A DNA stretch of 64,000 bases from Variovorax sp. PBS-H4 (GCF_901827205.1 NZ_LR594675.1:744001-808000); one strand, 5' to 3'. Counted from the stretch's first letter, positions 28,760 to 38,015 are shown. The notes: a model not told the origin generated them from the letters alone. A program made the numbers and translations.

Positions 28760-29107
28760 ATGAATCCTTCCCGGCAAAACAGCAGCGCCGGCTCTGTCTG
28801 GCGGCGGTTCTGGTGGCCCACGGCCGCATTGGAGTCGACCCCGACGCATGCGAGCGCGCCCGAGCGGGCGGCGATCAGGACTCGAAACTACGTCTGGCTG
28901 AAGACGTACATGGACATCTACATCCTCCGCTGGGGTGCGCTGTGGGCGGTTTGCCTTTCCCTCGCGCTGCTGGCAACGGATGACGAGGTGCCGGGCGCGC
29001 TGTTCGCGCTCGCGCTCACCGCCACGATGTTGTCCTTCTTCGGCCTTTTTTCCATGATCCTGATCTACCGGCGGGCGGCCAGGGCGCTCAAGGACCGGGC
29101 GGTGTAG
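28760..29107 (+). CDS. Small two-helix membrane protein of unknown function
   Basis: A 115-residue protein. A polar N-terminal half of about 45 residues (ends KTYMDIYILRWG) is followed by two hydrophobic segments (ALWAVCLSLALLA and GALFALALTATMLSFFGLFSMILI) and a basic tail (YRRAARALKDRAV). It begins 12 bases after gor, preceded by AAAGGGG. I recognise no family. It may sit in the same transcript as gor. Confidence 0.6.
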   Translation: MNPSRQNSSAGSVWRRFWWPTAALESTPTHASAPERAAIRTRNYVWLKTYMDIYILRWGALWAVCLSLALLATDDEVPGALFALALTATMLSFFGLFSMILIYRRAARALKDRAV

Positions 29108-29229
29108 CTGACGCACGGACTTCTTGTTGCCTGACACCGCGCTGCCGCCGCGTTGGCGACGCTGTCGATGCGCCGACGATCCGCATCGATGCCTCGCTGC
29201 GGACAGGCCGGCCTTACCAAGGAGCTGCC

Positions 29230-29415
29230 ATGAACACGAAGGAGACGAAGGACGGGTCGAAGACGACCGACCGCGAGAGCGTCAAGGACAACATGGAAAA
29301 GAGCACCGAGAAGCAACCCGGCGAGTTCCGCGACCAGGCCAACGAGGACAAGGTCGTCGAGATCGGGAAGGACGTGAAGAAGGATCCGATCAAGGGCATC
29401 GATCCCAAGCGCTGA
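29230..29415 (+). CDS. Small hydrophilic protein of unknown function
   Basis: A 61-residue, highly charged protein with many Lys, Asp and Glu residues (MNTKETKDGSKTTDRESVKD...) and no hydrophobic segment, probably disordered, hydrophilin-like. A strong ribosome site (AAGGAGCTGCC) precedes the ATG, which is the main reason to accept it. It lies 18 bases before the phospholipase D gene. Such proteins often accompany stress-response genes, but nothing here proves it. Confidence 0.6.
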   Translation: MNTKETKDGSKTTDRESVKDNMEKSTEKQPGEFRDQANEDKVVEIGKDVKKDPIKGIDPKR

Positions 29416-29433
29416 CACGCCGTCCGGCGCGGC

Positions 29434-30717
29434 ATGGCCCCCGCTTCGCTCGATTGGCTCAAGTCCGGGTGGATGCTGCTGGTCCTGGCCGCGCTCGTCG
29501 TCGTGCTCGGGCTGGTCATCTGGTCCATCCGCAGGCATCGGGACCCCCGGCTGGTGGTCGAATGCGATGCCCCCATTGCCGAACTCCTGCCTTCGCTGGC
29601 CGGCTTGACGCAGGGCACGGTCTACGAGGGCAACTCGGTCGTGCTGATGGAGAACGGCTCCTTCTTCGACCCGATGTTCGAGGAAATCGGCCGAGCCAGG
29701 TCCACCATCCACTTCGAGACCTTTCTCTGGAAGGAAGGCAAACTTGGCGAGCGCCTGGCGAATGCGCTGGTCGAACGCCGCCGCGCAGGCGTGAAGGTGC
29801 GCGTGCTGGTCGATGCCGACGGCGGCAAGAAGATGGGCCGCGACGCCGAGCGCCTGCGGGCAGGAGGCTGCCGGCTCGAAATGCATCACCCGCGGCACAT
29901 CCGCAACATCGGCGTCTTCAACGACCGTGATCATCGCAAGCTGCTCGTCGTCGATGGCCGTGTCGCGCTGGTGGGCGGCCATTGCATCGTCGACAGCTGG
30001 CTCGGCAACGGCGAGAGCCGCGAGCACGTGCGCGACCTGGGTGTTCTCCTGCGCGGGCCCATCGTTCATGCGGTGCAGGGGGCGTTCAGCGAGAACTGGG
30101 TGGAAGATACCGGGGAGCTCTTCGTCGGGGACGACGTGTTCCCTGCCCTCGAACGCGAGGGAGACGTTGCCATCCATGTCGCGAGCCTCAAGCCCGAAGG
30201 GTCCCCGCCTGCGGTGAAGATCCTGCACCACCTGGTGCCGTGCGTCGCACGCAAGCGGATCTGGGTCCAGAACCCTTATTTCCTGCCGGACAGCGAGGCG
30301 ATCGAAGCCTTGTGCGAAGCGGCCAAACGCGGCGTCGACGTCCGGGTCATGGTGCCGTCTGCAGACGCCTCGGATATGCCCATGGTCCAGCACGCCGCGC
30401 ATCGGAACTTCCACCTCCTGCTGGCGGGCGGCGTGCGAATCTTCGAATACTCGAAGTGTCTGCTGCACCAGAAGGTGATGGCCGTCGACAGTGCATGGTG
30501 TGCCATCGGATCGAGCAACTTCGACGACCGGTCCTTCGAGACCAATGACGAGATCACGCTGGGCGTGCGCGACGATGCCCTGGCCGCGCAGCTCGAGGCG
30601 ATCTTCGAGCGCGACATGGGGGACTGCGTCGAGCTGCGAAGCGACACCTGGGCCCGGCGCGGGCTGCGGCACCGCTGCAAGGACAACCTGCTCTACACCT
30701 TCAACGAACTGCTGTGA
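29434..30717 (+). CDS. Phospholipase D family protein / cardiolipin synthase-like
   Basis: A 427-residue membrane-anchored enzyme. One N-terminal helix (WMLLVLAALVVVLGLVIWSI) is followed by two PLD domains, each with an HKD motif: DHRKLLVVDGRVALVGGHCIVD near residue 170 and HQKVMAVDSAWCAIGSSNFDDRS near 350. The phrase RSTIHFETFLW and the NPYFLPD segment match the cardiolipin-synthase (ClsB-like) branch. It would transfer phosphatidyl groups or hydrolyse phosphodiesters at the inner membrane. The start ATG lies 18 bases after the small hydrophilic gene, so the two may be co-transcribed. Confidence 0.88.
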   Translation: MAPASLDWLKSGWMLLVLAALVVVLGLVIWSIRRHRDPRLVVECDAPIAELLPSLAGLTQGTVYEGNSVVLMENGSFFDPMFEEIGRARSTIHFETFLWKEGKLGERLANALVERRRAGVKVRVLVDADGGKKMGRDAERLRAGGCRLEMHHPRHIRNIGVFNDRDHRKLLVVDGRVALVGGHCIVDSWLGNGESREHVRDLGVLLRGPIVHAVQGAFSENWVEDTGELFVGDDVFPALEREGDVAIHVASLKPEGSPPAVKILHHLVPCVARKRIWVQNPYFLPDSEAIEALCEAAKRGVDVRVMVPSADASDMPMVQHAAHRNFHLLLAGGVRIFEYSKCLLHQKVMAVDSAWCAIGSSNFDDRSFETNDEITLGVRDDALAAQLEAIFERDMGDCVELRSDTWARRGLRHRCKDNLLYTFNELL

Positions 30718-30756
30718 GGCCGAGGCAGCGCCGGGCACAGGCGGCACAATCGTGTC

Positions 30757-32274
30757 ATGCCCTACATGCCCACCTTCATCGCCCCGGCCCGCTTTTCAGA
30801 TCCCGCCGCCGTGCTCGAACAGGTGCGGCTGATCTACGACGGCGGCCTCGCGCACCTGCGGGAGGCGATGCAGCGCTTCGTGGCCGGCGAGAGCATGCCC
30901 GGCCGGGTGCGCGCCTGCTACCCCTTCGTGCGGGTGCACACCCACACCGTGTCGCGCCGCACCCCGGCGGCCAACGCCTGGCTCAGCTATGGCTTCGTCG
31001 CCGGGCCCGGCCGCTACGAGACCACGCTGACGCGCCCCGATCTCTTCGAGCGCTACTACCGCGAGCAATTCCGGCTGCTGCTCGAGAACCACGAGGTCGA
31101 GCTCGAGGTCGGCACCAGCACCCAGCCGATTCCCATCCACTTCTCGTTTGCCGAGAACGAGCACATCGAAGGGACCATGAGCGAGGAACGGCGCTTGCTG
31201 ATGCGCGATGTCTTCGACTTGCCGGAGCTGGCCGCCATGGACGACGGCATCGCCAACGGGACCTACGAGGCGCGGCCCGGCGAGGCGCAGCCGCTCGCGC
31301 TCTTCACCGCCGCGCGGGTGGACTACTCGCTGCACCGGCTGCGCCACTACACCGGCACCGCGCCCGAGTGGTTCCAGAACTTCGTGCTTTTCACCAACTA
31401 CCAGTTCTACATCGACGAGTTCGTGCGCCTGGGCCGCGAGGCCATGGCCGACGAGAAGAGCGAGTACATCGCCTTCATCGAGCCCGGCAACGTGGTCACG
31501 CGCCGGCGCGGGCTGGCGGCTGGATCGAGCGCGTTCTACGGCGCGCTGCTCGATGGCAGCCAGGGCACGCCGCCCGGCCGCCTGCCGCAGATGCCGGCCT
31601 ACCACCTCGTGCGCGAGGACTGCAGCGGCATCAGCATGGTCAACATCGGCGTCGGCCCGGCCAATGCCAAGACCATCACCGACCACGTCGCCGTGCTGCG
31701 CCCGCACGCCTGGATGATGCTGGGCCATTGCGCCGGCCTGCGCCAGGGACAGCAGCTGGGCGACTACGTGCTGGCCCACGCCTACGTGCGCGAGGACCAT
31801 GTGCTCGACGAGGAGCTCCCGTTGTGGGTGCCGATCCCCGCGCTTTCGGAGATCCAGCTCGCACTGGAGAAGGCGGTGGCCGATGTCACCGGCATGCAGG
31901 GCACCCAGCTCAAGAAGATCATGCGCACGGGCACCGTGGCGAGCACGGACAACCGCAATTGGGAGCTCCTGCCCGGCAACCAGCCGCAGCGCCGCTTCAG
32001 CCAGAGCCGCGCGGTGGCGCTCGACATGGAAAGCGCCACCATTGCCGCCAACGGTTTTCGCTTCCGAGTGCCGTACGGCACCCTGCTGTGCGTCAGCGAC
32101 AAGCCCCTGCATGGCGAGATCAAGCTGCCCGGAATGGCAAACCATTTCTACCGCGAGCGCGTCGAGCAGCATCTGCGCATCGGCATGGCTGCGATCGACG
32201 TGCTGCGGCGCGAGGGATCGAGCCGGCTGCACAGCCGCAAGCTGCGCAGTTTCGCCGAAGTGGCGTTCCAGTAG
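30757..32274 (+). CDS. amn: AMP nucleosidase
   Basis: A 505-residue enzyme hydrolysing AMP to adenine and ribose 5-phosphate. The N-terminal AMP-nucleosidase-specific domain (SRRTPAANAWLSYGFVAGPGRYETTLTRP) is followed by a C-terminal phosphorylase-type domain (MVNIGVGPANAKTITDHVAVLRPHAWMMLGHCAGLR, ALDMESATIAANGFRFRVPYGTLLCVSDKPLHGEIK). Length is close to the E. coli enzyme (about 484). It follows the PLD gene by 40 bases. No weak or missing motif is seen. Confidence 0.93.
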   Translation: MPYMPTFIAPARFSDPAAVLEQVRLIYDGGLAHLREAMQRFVAGESMPGRVRACYPFVRVHTHTVSRRTPAANAWLSYGFVAGPGRYETTLTRPDLFERYYREQFRLLLENHEVELEVGTSTQPIPIHFSFAENEHIEGTMSEERRLLMRDVFDLPELAAMDDGIANGTYEARPGEAQPLALFTAARVDYSLHRLRHYTGTAPEWFQNFVLFTNYQFYIDEFVRLGREAMADEKSEYIAFIEPGNVVTRRRGLAAGSSAFYGALLDGSQGTPPGRLPQMPAYHLVREDCSGISMVNIGVGPANAKTITDHVAVLRPHAWMMLGHCAGLRQGQQLGDYVLAHAYVREDHVLDEELPLWVPIPALSEIQLALEKAVADVTGMQGTQLKKIMRTGTVASTDNRNWELLPGNQPQRRFSQSRAVALDMESATIAANGFRFRVPYGTLLCVSDKPLHGEIKLPGMANHFYRERVEQHLRIGMAAIDVLRREGSSRLHSRKLRSFAEVAFQ

Positions 32275-32392
32275 TTTGGTATGACGATTTCGAGATTTTG
32301 TTGGCAGGCGGCGCCTGATTCTTCCTGACGAACGCCGTCGCGGCCGTGCCGGCCGTGACTACGATTCCTTCATTGCAACAGGGAGGACTCGC

Positions 32393-33391
32393 ATGGTCGA
32401 TTCGACACGCCGCATCTTCAACACATGGCTCGCGGCAACGGCCGCCGCCATGGCGCCGGCCTCGGTGCTGGCGCAGGCCGCGAAGCCCGCGCCCTCGGCC
32501 CCTGCCGCTGCGATACCGCGGCTGCGCATCGTCATTCCCGCCAACGAGGGCGGCGGCTGGGACCAGACCGGCCGCGCGCTCGGCGCTGCCATGACGGCCG
32601 CCGGCGCCGTGGCGCAGGTCGAGTACGAGAACATCGGCGGCAAGGGCGGCACCATCGGGCTGGCACGCTACGCCGAGAAGTACGACGCCGACCCCAATGC
32701 CGTGTTGATGAGCGGCATGGTGATGGTCGGCGCCGTCGCGCTGCAGAAGCCCGCAGTGGACATGAGCCGCATCGCGCCGCTGGCGCGGCTGACCAGCGAC
32801 TACGAGGTGGTGGCCGTGAAGGGCGACTCGCCCATCGTGACCGCCAAGGACCTGATCGCGAAGATGCGCACCGATCCGGCCAATACCGTCATCGCAGGCG
32901 GCTCGGCGGGCGGGGTCGACCACATGTTCGCCGGCATCCTGTCGCGTGCAGCCGGCAACACTTCCGCGCTGGTCTACCAGCCCTTTGCGGGCGGCGCGCA
33001 GGTCGTGTCTGCCGTGGAGTCGGGCAAGGCAGTTGCCGGCATCTCGGGCTACAGCGAATTCAGCGAGCAGATCGCCAGCGGCAAGCTGCGTGCGATCGGC
33101 GTGTCGTCGAAGAACGCCTTCATGGGCGTGCCCTCGGTGCGGCAACAGGGTGTCGACGCTGACCTTGCCAACTGGCGCGGCGTCTTCACCGGCAAGGCAG
33201 TGCCGGTGCAACGCCAGGCCGTGCTGCTCGACGCCGTGCGCCGCGCGGTCGCCACCGACACTTGGCAGAAAGGCCTCAAGCGCAGCAACTGGGACAGCTA
33301 CTGGATGGAAGGCAAGGACTTCCAGGGCTTCCTGGAACTGGACCAGTCGATGGCCGGCATCTTGACTTACATCCTCAAGCTGAAAAGCTGA
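32393..33391 (+). CDS. TctC/Bug-type tricarboxylate-binding protein
   Basis: A 332-residue periplasmic receptor of the tripartite tricarboxylate transporter (Bug) family. The signal peptide (RRIFNTWLAATAAAMAPASVLAQ) is followed by LRIVIPANEGGGWDQTGRALGAAMTAAGA, the family start, and later GGSAGGVDHMFAGILSRAAG with conserved ligand-loop residues and SGYSEFSEQIASGKLRAIGV. A strong ribosome site (GGGAGGACTCGC) precedes the ATG. It stands alone, about 20 kb from tctBA; it may serve that permease or be an orphan sensor as many Bug proteins are. Confidence 0.92.
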   Translation: MVDSTRRIFNTWLAATAAAMAPASVLAQAAKPAPSAPAAAIPRLRIVIPANEGGGWDQTGRALGAAMTAAGAVAQVEYENIGGKGGTIGLARYAEKYDADPNAVLMSGMVMVGAVALQKPAVDMSRIAPLARLTSDYEVVAVKGDSPIVTAKDLIAKMRTDPANTVIAGGSAGGVDHMFAGILSRAAGNTSALVYQPFAGGAQVVSAVESGKAVAGISGYSEFSEQIASGKLRAIGVSSKNAFMGVPSVRQQGVDADLANWRGVFTGKAVPVQRQAVLLDAVRRAVATDTWQKGLKRSNWDSYWMEGKDFQGFLELDQSMAGILTYILKLKS

Positions 33392-33451
33392 AAGGCGCCC
33401 CTCGCGCCTCCAGGAAATGCACGGCGTGCGCCTCTGATTTCCCGGAACCGA

Positions 33452-34141
33452 TCATGCCCCGAAGAGTTCTGGAATCTCACGCTGCGCCTTGGGCGTGAGC
33501 GCGAGCGCGCGGCCGTCGAGCGCCTGGCGTACCCAGCCGCGTCGCAGTGACAGCTGCAGGCAGGCGGCGCCCAGCGCGCCGCCGAGATGCGGCCGCCGCT
33601 CGCTCCAGTCGAGACAGGCGCAGGCGAAGCGTCGGCGCGAACGGCGCGCGCCGTCGATGTCGATGCCCAGGCTTTCCAGCGCGACCGCGCCCTCGGCCGT
33701 GAGCTCGTAGTCGTCGCCTCCCGCCATGGCCTGCAGCCATCCCTGGGCATGCAGCCGGTCGTGCAGCGCGACGCCGGCAGTACCGGCCATGTGGTCGTAG
33801 CAGGTGCGTGCTGCGCGCAACCGGCTCGGCGTGCGCGGCGTGAACTCGCTGCGCGGTGCGCCGGCCACCACCAGCAACCCCTCGAGCACCGCGGCCACCT
33901 CGCTGCCGGCAAGACGGAAGTAGCGGTGCTTGCCCTGCGCCACCGATTCGACCAGCCGCTGCTCCTTCAGCCTTGCCAGGTGGGCGCTCGCGGTCGATGC
34001 CGCGACCTCGCCGACCACCGCCAGTTCGGTGGCTGTGCGGGCATGGCCGTCCAGCAGGCAACAGAGCATGCGCGCGCGGGCAGGCTCGGCGATCGCGCCG
34101 GCCAGGCGCGCCAGGTGGGTGTCGGCATTCGATGCATCCAT
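33452..34141 (-). CDS. ArsR family regulator with C-terminal extension
   Basis: A 229-residue protein. Residues about 5-95 are a winged helix (LARLAGAIAEPARARMLCCLLDGHARTATELAVVGEVAASTASAHLARLKEQRLVESVAQGKHRYFRLAG), the ArsR pattern without an obvious metal-binding Cys cluster. The remaining about 130 residues form a second domain (PSRLRAARTCYDHMAGTAGVALHDRL...), seen in some larger ArsR-type proteins. It is divergent from the P450 gene. Its own start codon lies within a 13-bp perfect inverted repeat, so it is probably autoregulated and controls the P450. Confidence 0.85.
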   Translation of the reverse strand: MDASNADTHLARLAGAIAEPARARMLCCLLDGHARTATELAVVGEVAASTASAHLARLKEQRLVESVAQGKHRYFRLAGSEVAAVLEGLLVVAGAPRSEFTPRTPSRLRAARTCYDHMAGTAGVALHDRLHAQGWLQAMAGGDDYELTAEGAVALESLGIDIDGARRSRRRFACACLDWSERRPHLGGALGAACLQLSLRRGWVRQALDGRALALTPKAQREIPELFGA

Positions 34142-34168
34142 ACTTCGATGCTAAGCGAAGTATGGATG
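34135..34168. promoter_or_regulatory. Candidate ArsR operator, 13-bp perfect inverted repeat
   Basis: CATCCATACTTCG-ATGCTAAG-CGAAGTATGGATG, an exact 13+8+13 inverted repeat. It covers the ArsR start codon (34139-34141, minus strand) and lies 26 bases before the P450 start, suiting a dimer that controls both divergent genes. Confidence 0.72.
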
Positions 34169-34193
34169 TGCTAGAAGTCCGACACTGCGCCCC

Positions 34194-35348
34194 ATGGAAC
34201 AACCGCACATCGACCCACCCGCCGACGCCGTCGCGGCCGTCACCCATCCCGACCCCTATGCCTGGTACGCCCGCTTGCGGGAAGGCCCGCCGCTCGCGCG
34301 CGACGAGCGCCTGGGCCTCTGGGTCGCGACCCGGGCCGAGGTGCTGCAGGAGGCCTTCGCCAACCCCGCGTTGCGGGTGCGCCCCGCCGCCGAGCCGGTG
34401 CCGCGCGCCATTGCGGGCGCGCCGGCCGGTGAACTCTTCGGCCGTCTGGTGCGCATGAACGACGGCGCCGCGCATGCCGCCCACAAGCCAGTGCTGCAGC
34501 GAGCGCTGGGCAGCCTCGATCTGGGCAGCGTGCGCGCGGCCATGCCGCGTATTGCGGCGCAGGTTCCGGCGGCCACCGCGGCGCAGGCCTGCTTCGACTG
34601 GCCGGTCGCGGCCGTGGCCCATCTGTTCGGCTTCGCGTTCGAGGAACTGCCCGTTCTTGCGGAGCGGACGCGCGATTTCGTCGCCTGCCTGTCGCCGCTG
34701 TCCTCCGAAGCCCAGCTGGAGGCTGCCAGCGATGCGGCGGCGGCGCTGATGGCGCGCTTCGAAGCCGTGGCGGCACGGCCGGCACGTGAGGGCAGCTTGC
34801 TGGTGGCGGTGCGCGCGCAAGCGCCGGGCGACACGTCGCGCCCGCTGCTGGCCAACCTGGCGGGCCTGCTCTCCCAGACCTGCGAAGCCACCGCGGGGCT
34901 GATGGGCAACAGCCTGCTGGCGCTCGCCCGCGAGCCTGGCGTCCACCATGCGATCGCCGCGCGCCCGGAATTGCTCCCGGCGCTGGTGGAGGAAACGGCG
35001 CGCCACGATCCCTCGGTCCAGAACACCCGCCGCTTCGTCGCGCAGCCGACCACGCTGGCGGGGACGCGGCTCGAAGCGGGCGAGGCGGTGCTGCTGGTGA
35101 TGGGTGCGGCGAACCGCGATCCGCATCTGAACGCCCACCCGGATCGCTTCATGCTCGAGCGCGACGGTCGGCGCATGCTGGGCTTCGGCAGCGGTCCGCA
35201 CGCTTGCCCCGGCCAGGCGCTGGCCTGCGCGCTGGCGGTGGCAGGGGTCGAGACGCTGCTGGCGCGTGGCCTCGATGGGGCCGCGCTGCGCGAGCGCGGC
35301 TGGTACTACCGGCCCTCGGTCAATGCGCGCATCCCCGTCTTCCGTTGA
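34194..35348 (+). CDS. Cytochrome P450
   Basis: A 384-residue soluble bacterial P450. Haem-binding loop MLGFGSGPHACPGQALA (Cys ligand) and the ExxR motif in VEETARHDPSVQNTRRF are present. In the I-helix the usual acid-Thr pair appears as QTCEATAGLMGN, that is Glu-Ala-Thr rather than Glu/Asp-Thr. No ferredoxin or reductase gene is nearby. It is divergent from an ArsR-type gene whose start overlaps a strong palindrome, so expression is probably ligand-controlled. The substrate is unknown. Confidence 0.92.
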   Translation: MEQPHIDPPADAVAAVTHPDPYAWYARLREGPPLARDERLGLWVATRAEVLQEAFANPALRVRPAAEPVPRAIAGAPAGELFGRLVRMNDGAAHAAHKPVLQRALGSLDLGSVRAAMPRIAAQVPAATAAQACFDWPVAAVAHLFGFAFEELPVLAERTRDFVACLSPLSSEAQLEAASDAAAALMARFEAVAARPAREGSLLVAVRAQAPGDTSRPLLANLAGLLSQTCEATAGLMGNSLLALAREPGVHHAIAARPELLPALVEETARHDPSVQNTRRFVAQPTTLAGTRLEAGEAVLLVMGAANRDPHLNAHPDRFMLERDGRRMLGFGSGPHACPGQALACALAVAGVETLLARGLDGAALRERGWYYRPSVNARIPVFR

Positions 35349-35363
35349 GAGGCGCGCTTTCCG

Positions 35364-36320
35364 TCAGCGCTCTTCCGGCCAGCGGCCCGTCGCCTCCAGA
35401 AAGGGCGAGAGGCTCGCCGGCCCGAAGCGCAAGGGCAGCGCGGCCGGGGCACGCTGCGCGGTCAGCACCTCCATGCGCAGCAGGCGTTCGGCACCCGCGA
35501 AGGCGTAGACCTCCGGACCCTCCCAGAGGATTGTGGCGCTCACCGTCAACTGCAGCAGATCGCCGGTGGCGAAGTCGACGAAGAGCAGTCCGGCCTTCGG
35601 ATTCAACGCGATGTTGCCCAGCGTGTTGAAAAAGGCGTTGCCGGTGAAGTCCGGCACGGTGAGCGTGCCTTCGCCTTCGAACCTCACGAAGCCCGGCCGG
35701 CCGCCGCGGTGCGAGACGTCGACGCCTTCGGCCGGGGAGCGAGCGTCGCCGGCCGAAGGGTGCGCCGTGGCAATGAAGAAGGTATCGGCCGCGCGCACCA
35801 TGCGCCGCGCTTGCGCGTCCAGGCCGTGCATGCGCGGGCCGAAGCCCGGCGCCGCCGCACCGCCGACGAACACCGGTTCGCGCGCCTGGATGTACTTCGG
35901 ACAGTTGCCGAAACTCTGACCCACCTCGACCGAGAAGCCGCGCGCATCCAGCGCATCGACCGTGCCATTCATCCGGTTGCGCCGCCGTGTCTGCGGCTCG
36001 ATGCCGAGCAGCCCGATGGGCGCGCCTACCGCCAACGCCGTCGCGAGCGGATCGTTGGCCTGCGGCAGCGCGTCGATGCGCAGATGCCGGGGGTCCGGCG
36101 AATGCGCGAAGCCGGGCGCGGCGGCCAGCACGCTGGCCCAGGGCTGGCCTGCGCTGTCCAGGCTGCCCGCGATCAGGAAAGGCAACTGTGCGAAGAAAGT
36201 GCGGTGCTGCTCGGGCATGTGGTCGCGCAGCACGCGCGGCCCGATCTCGGCCATGCGATGGGCGATGCCGGCGCGCGCCTGCAGCACGCGCTCGCCCTCA
36301 TGCCATGCGAGCGCGGTCAT
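35364..36320 (-). CDS. Pyridoxamine-phosphate-oxidase-like flavin-binding protein
   Basis: A 318-residue protein of the split-barrel (PNPOx-like) FMN/FAD-binding superfamily. Motifs: HRTFFAQLPFLIAGSLDSAGQPWASVLAAAPGF, PIGLLGIEPQTRRRNRMNG, SFGNCPKYIQAREPVFVGG and the C-terminal GNAFFNTLGNIALNPKAGLLFVDFATGDLLQLT. Homologues are two-domain PNPOx proteins sometimes found beside glutathione S-transferases. The start is the ATG at MTALAWHEGERVLQ. It follows the GST gene by 58 bases in the same direction and is probably in one operon with it, under the divergent LysR. Confidence 0.82.
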   Translation of the reverse strand: MTALAWHEGERVLQARAGIAHRMAEIGPRVLRDHMPEQHRTFFAQLPFLIAGSLDSAGQPWASVLAAAPGFAHSPDPRHLRIDALPQANDPLATALAVGAPIGLLGIEPQTRRRNRMNGTVDALDARGFSVEVGQSFGNCPKYIQAREPVFVGGAAAPGFGPRMHGLDAQARRMVRAADTFFIATAHPSAGDARSPAEGVDVSHRGGRPGFVRFEGEGTLTVPDFTGNAFFNTLGNIALNPKAGLLFVDFATGDLLQLTVSATILWEGPEVYAFAGAERLLRMEVLTAQRAPAALPLRFGPASLSPFLEATGRWPEER

Positions 36321-36378
36321 CGGGCAAGCTCCGCACCATGCGCTGCGGCGCTGTTCGACCGGGGAGGGGCGCGGCGTC

Positions 36379-37023
36379 TCATGCCGCCAACCCGATGCGA
36401 GACGCGGCCATCGGCACGAAGCCTGGCAAGGCCTCGATGCGCTGCAACCACTGGCGCACCTTCGGATAGTCCTGCAGCGACACATTGCCTTCGGGAACAT
36501 GGGCCACGTAGGTGTAGTTGGCAACGTCGGCCAGTGTCACGCTGTCGCCCGCGAGGAACGGGCGGTCGGAAAGCTCGCTGTCCATGACGCGCAGCAGGTT
36601 GTGCGAGCGCGCGATCACGTCGGACGGGTCGGTGGCGAGGCCGAACAGCACGATCACGCGCGCCATCGACGGGCCCTGCGCCAGCGGCCCGGCGGCGACG
36701 GAGAGCCAGCGCTGCACGCGGGCCGCGCCCAGCGCATCGCGCGGCATCCAGCGCGCCGGATCGGGTGCGTAGCGCTCGTTGAGGTAGTGCAGGATCGCGT
36801 TGGAGTCGGCGAGTGTCACATCGCCATCCTCGATGACCGGCACCTGGCCGAACGCATTGCGGCGCAGGAACTCGGGCCGGCGCTGTTCGCCGGCCTTCAG
36901 GTCGAGCTCGACGATCTCGAAAGGCAGACGGAGCAGCGACAGGAACAGCCGGACACGGTGGCTGTGGCCGGAAATGGACGAGCTGTACACGGTGATCGGG
37001 CGGGCAGGATGGACGGCGGTCAT
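36379..37023 (-). CDS. Glutathione S-transferase family protein
   Basis: A 214-residue GST. The thioredoxin-like N-terminal domain (ITVYSSSISGHSHRVRLFLSLLRLPFEIVELDL) includes the cis-Pro motif NAFGQVPVIEDGDVTLADSNAILHYL. The helical C-terminal domain has the conserved FLAGDSVTLADVANYTYVAHVPEG and the folding motif Asp. It conjugates or isomerises small electrophiles with glutathione in the cytosol. It is divergent from a LysR gene across 107 bases and upstream of the PNPOx-like gene. Confidence 0.92.
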   Translation of the reverse strand: MTAVHPARPITVYSSSISGHSHRVRLFLSLLRLPFEIVELDLKAGEQRRPEFLRRNAFGQVPVIEDGDVTLADSNAILHYLNERYAPDPARWMPRDALGAARVQRWLSVAAGPLAQGPSMARVIVLFGLATDPSDVIARSHNLLRVMDSELSDRPFLAGDSVTLADVANYTYVAHVPEGNVSLQDYPKVRQWLQRIEALPGFVPMAASRIGLAA

Positions 37024-37130
37024 CGGCTTTCTCCTGGTGAGTGTGGATGAGCCATTGTTCTTCGATCCATCAGCCGGAGTAATGGTGCTGGTTGCATTTC
37101 ACTGCTGCGCAATGCGGTCTAATCGTGCGC

Positions 37131-38015
37131 ATGGACCGTCTCAAAGCCATGCAGACTTTCGTACAGATCGCAGAACAAGGCAGCCTGACCAAGGCCGCCG
37201 GTGCGCTCGAGAGCTCGCTGCCCGCGGTGGTCCGCTCGCTGGCCGCGCTGGAGGCGCACCTGGGCGTGCGCCTCTTCCACCGCACCACGCGCCGCATCTC
37301 GCTGACCGAAGAGGGGCGTCAATACCTGCAGAGTGCGCGCGAGGTGCTGGCTGCAGCCGATGCCGCCGACCGGGCGCTGAGCCAGGAGGCGGCCGAGCCC
37401 GCCGGGCAGCTCACCGTCACCGCGCCCGTGCTCTTCGGGCACATGTACGTGGCGCCGGCCATCGTGCGTTTCCTGAAGCGCTACGACAAGGTGCGGTGCA
37501 GCGTGCTGCTGCACGACCGCACGGTGAACCTGCTGGAAGAGGGCATCGATGTCGGCGTCCGCATCAGCCCGCTGGAGGACTCGTCGCTGGTCGCCCTGCA
37601 GCTTGGCACCATCCGCCGCGTGGCGGTTGCGAGTCCGGCCTACCTGCGCGCCCACGGCACGCCGCGGCACCCGCGCGAACTGCTCGAGGCGAATTGCGTG
37701 CGGGTCCAGCCGGGCGCCCCCGTGCAGTTCCGCGAGAACGGCCGCAACTTCACGGTCGCGGCCCGCGGCAACCTGGAGTTCAACCACATCGCACCCGCAG
37801 TGGAAGCTTGCGCCGCCGGCCTGGGCTTCGGATTCTTCTTCTCCTATCAGGTGCTGCCGCTGGTGCGGGAGGGGCGGCTTCGCATCGTGCTCGACGACTT
37901 CGAGCTGGCGCCGCGGCCGGTGAGCGTGATCTATCCGCACGCGCGGCTGCTGCCGGCGCGCACGCGGGCCTTCATCGACTGGATGAAGAACGAGTTCGAG
38001 GGACTCCATTTATAG
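37131..38015 (+). CDS. LysR family transcriptional regulator
   Basis: A 294-residue regulator with an N-terminal helix-turn-helix (MDRLKAMQTFVQIAEQGSLTKAAGALESSLPAVVRSLAALEAHLGVRLFHRTTRRISLTEEG) and a C-terminal periplasmic-binding-fold effector domain. The frame opens 13 codons earlier (at 37092), but MDRLKAM is the normal LysR start. The divergent GST-PNPOx operon is the likely target. Its stop codon shares its last base with the start of the 95-bp tandem repeat. Confidence 0.9.
   Translation: MDRLKAMQTFVQIAEQGSLTKAAGALESSLPAVVRSLAALEAHLGVRLFHRTTRRISLTEEGRQYLQSAREVLAAADAADRALSQEAAEPAGQLTVTAPVLFGHMYVAPAIVRFLKRYDKVRCSVLLHDRTVNLLEEGIDVGVRISPLEDSSLVALQLGTIRRVAVASPAYLRAHGTPRHPRELLEANCVRVQPGAPVQFRENGRNFTVAARGNLEFNHIAPAVEACAAGLGFGFFFSYQVLPLVREGRLRIVLDDFELAPRPVSVIYPHARLLPARTRAFIDWMKNEFEGLHL

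Noticed and set aside
37024..37130. LysR binding site in the divergent GST spacer
   Set aside because: Only weak partial symmetry (TTGC...GCAA) is seen; not distinguishable from chance by eye.
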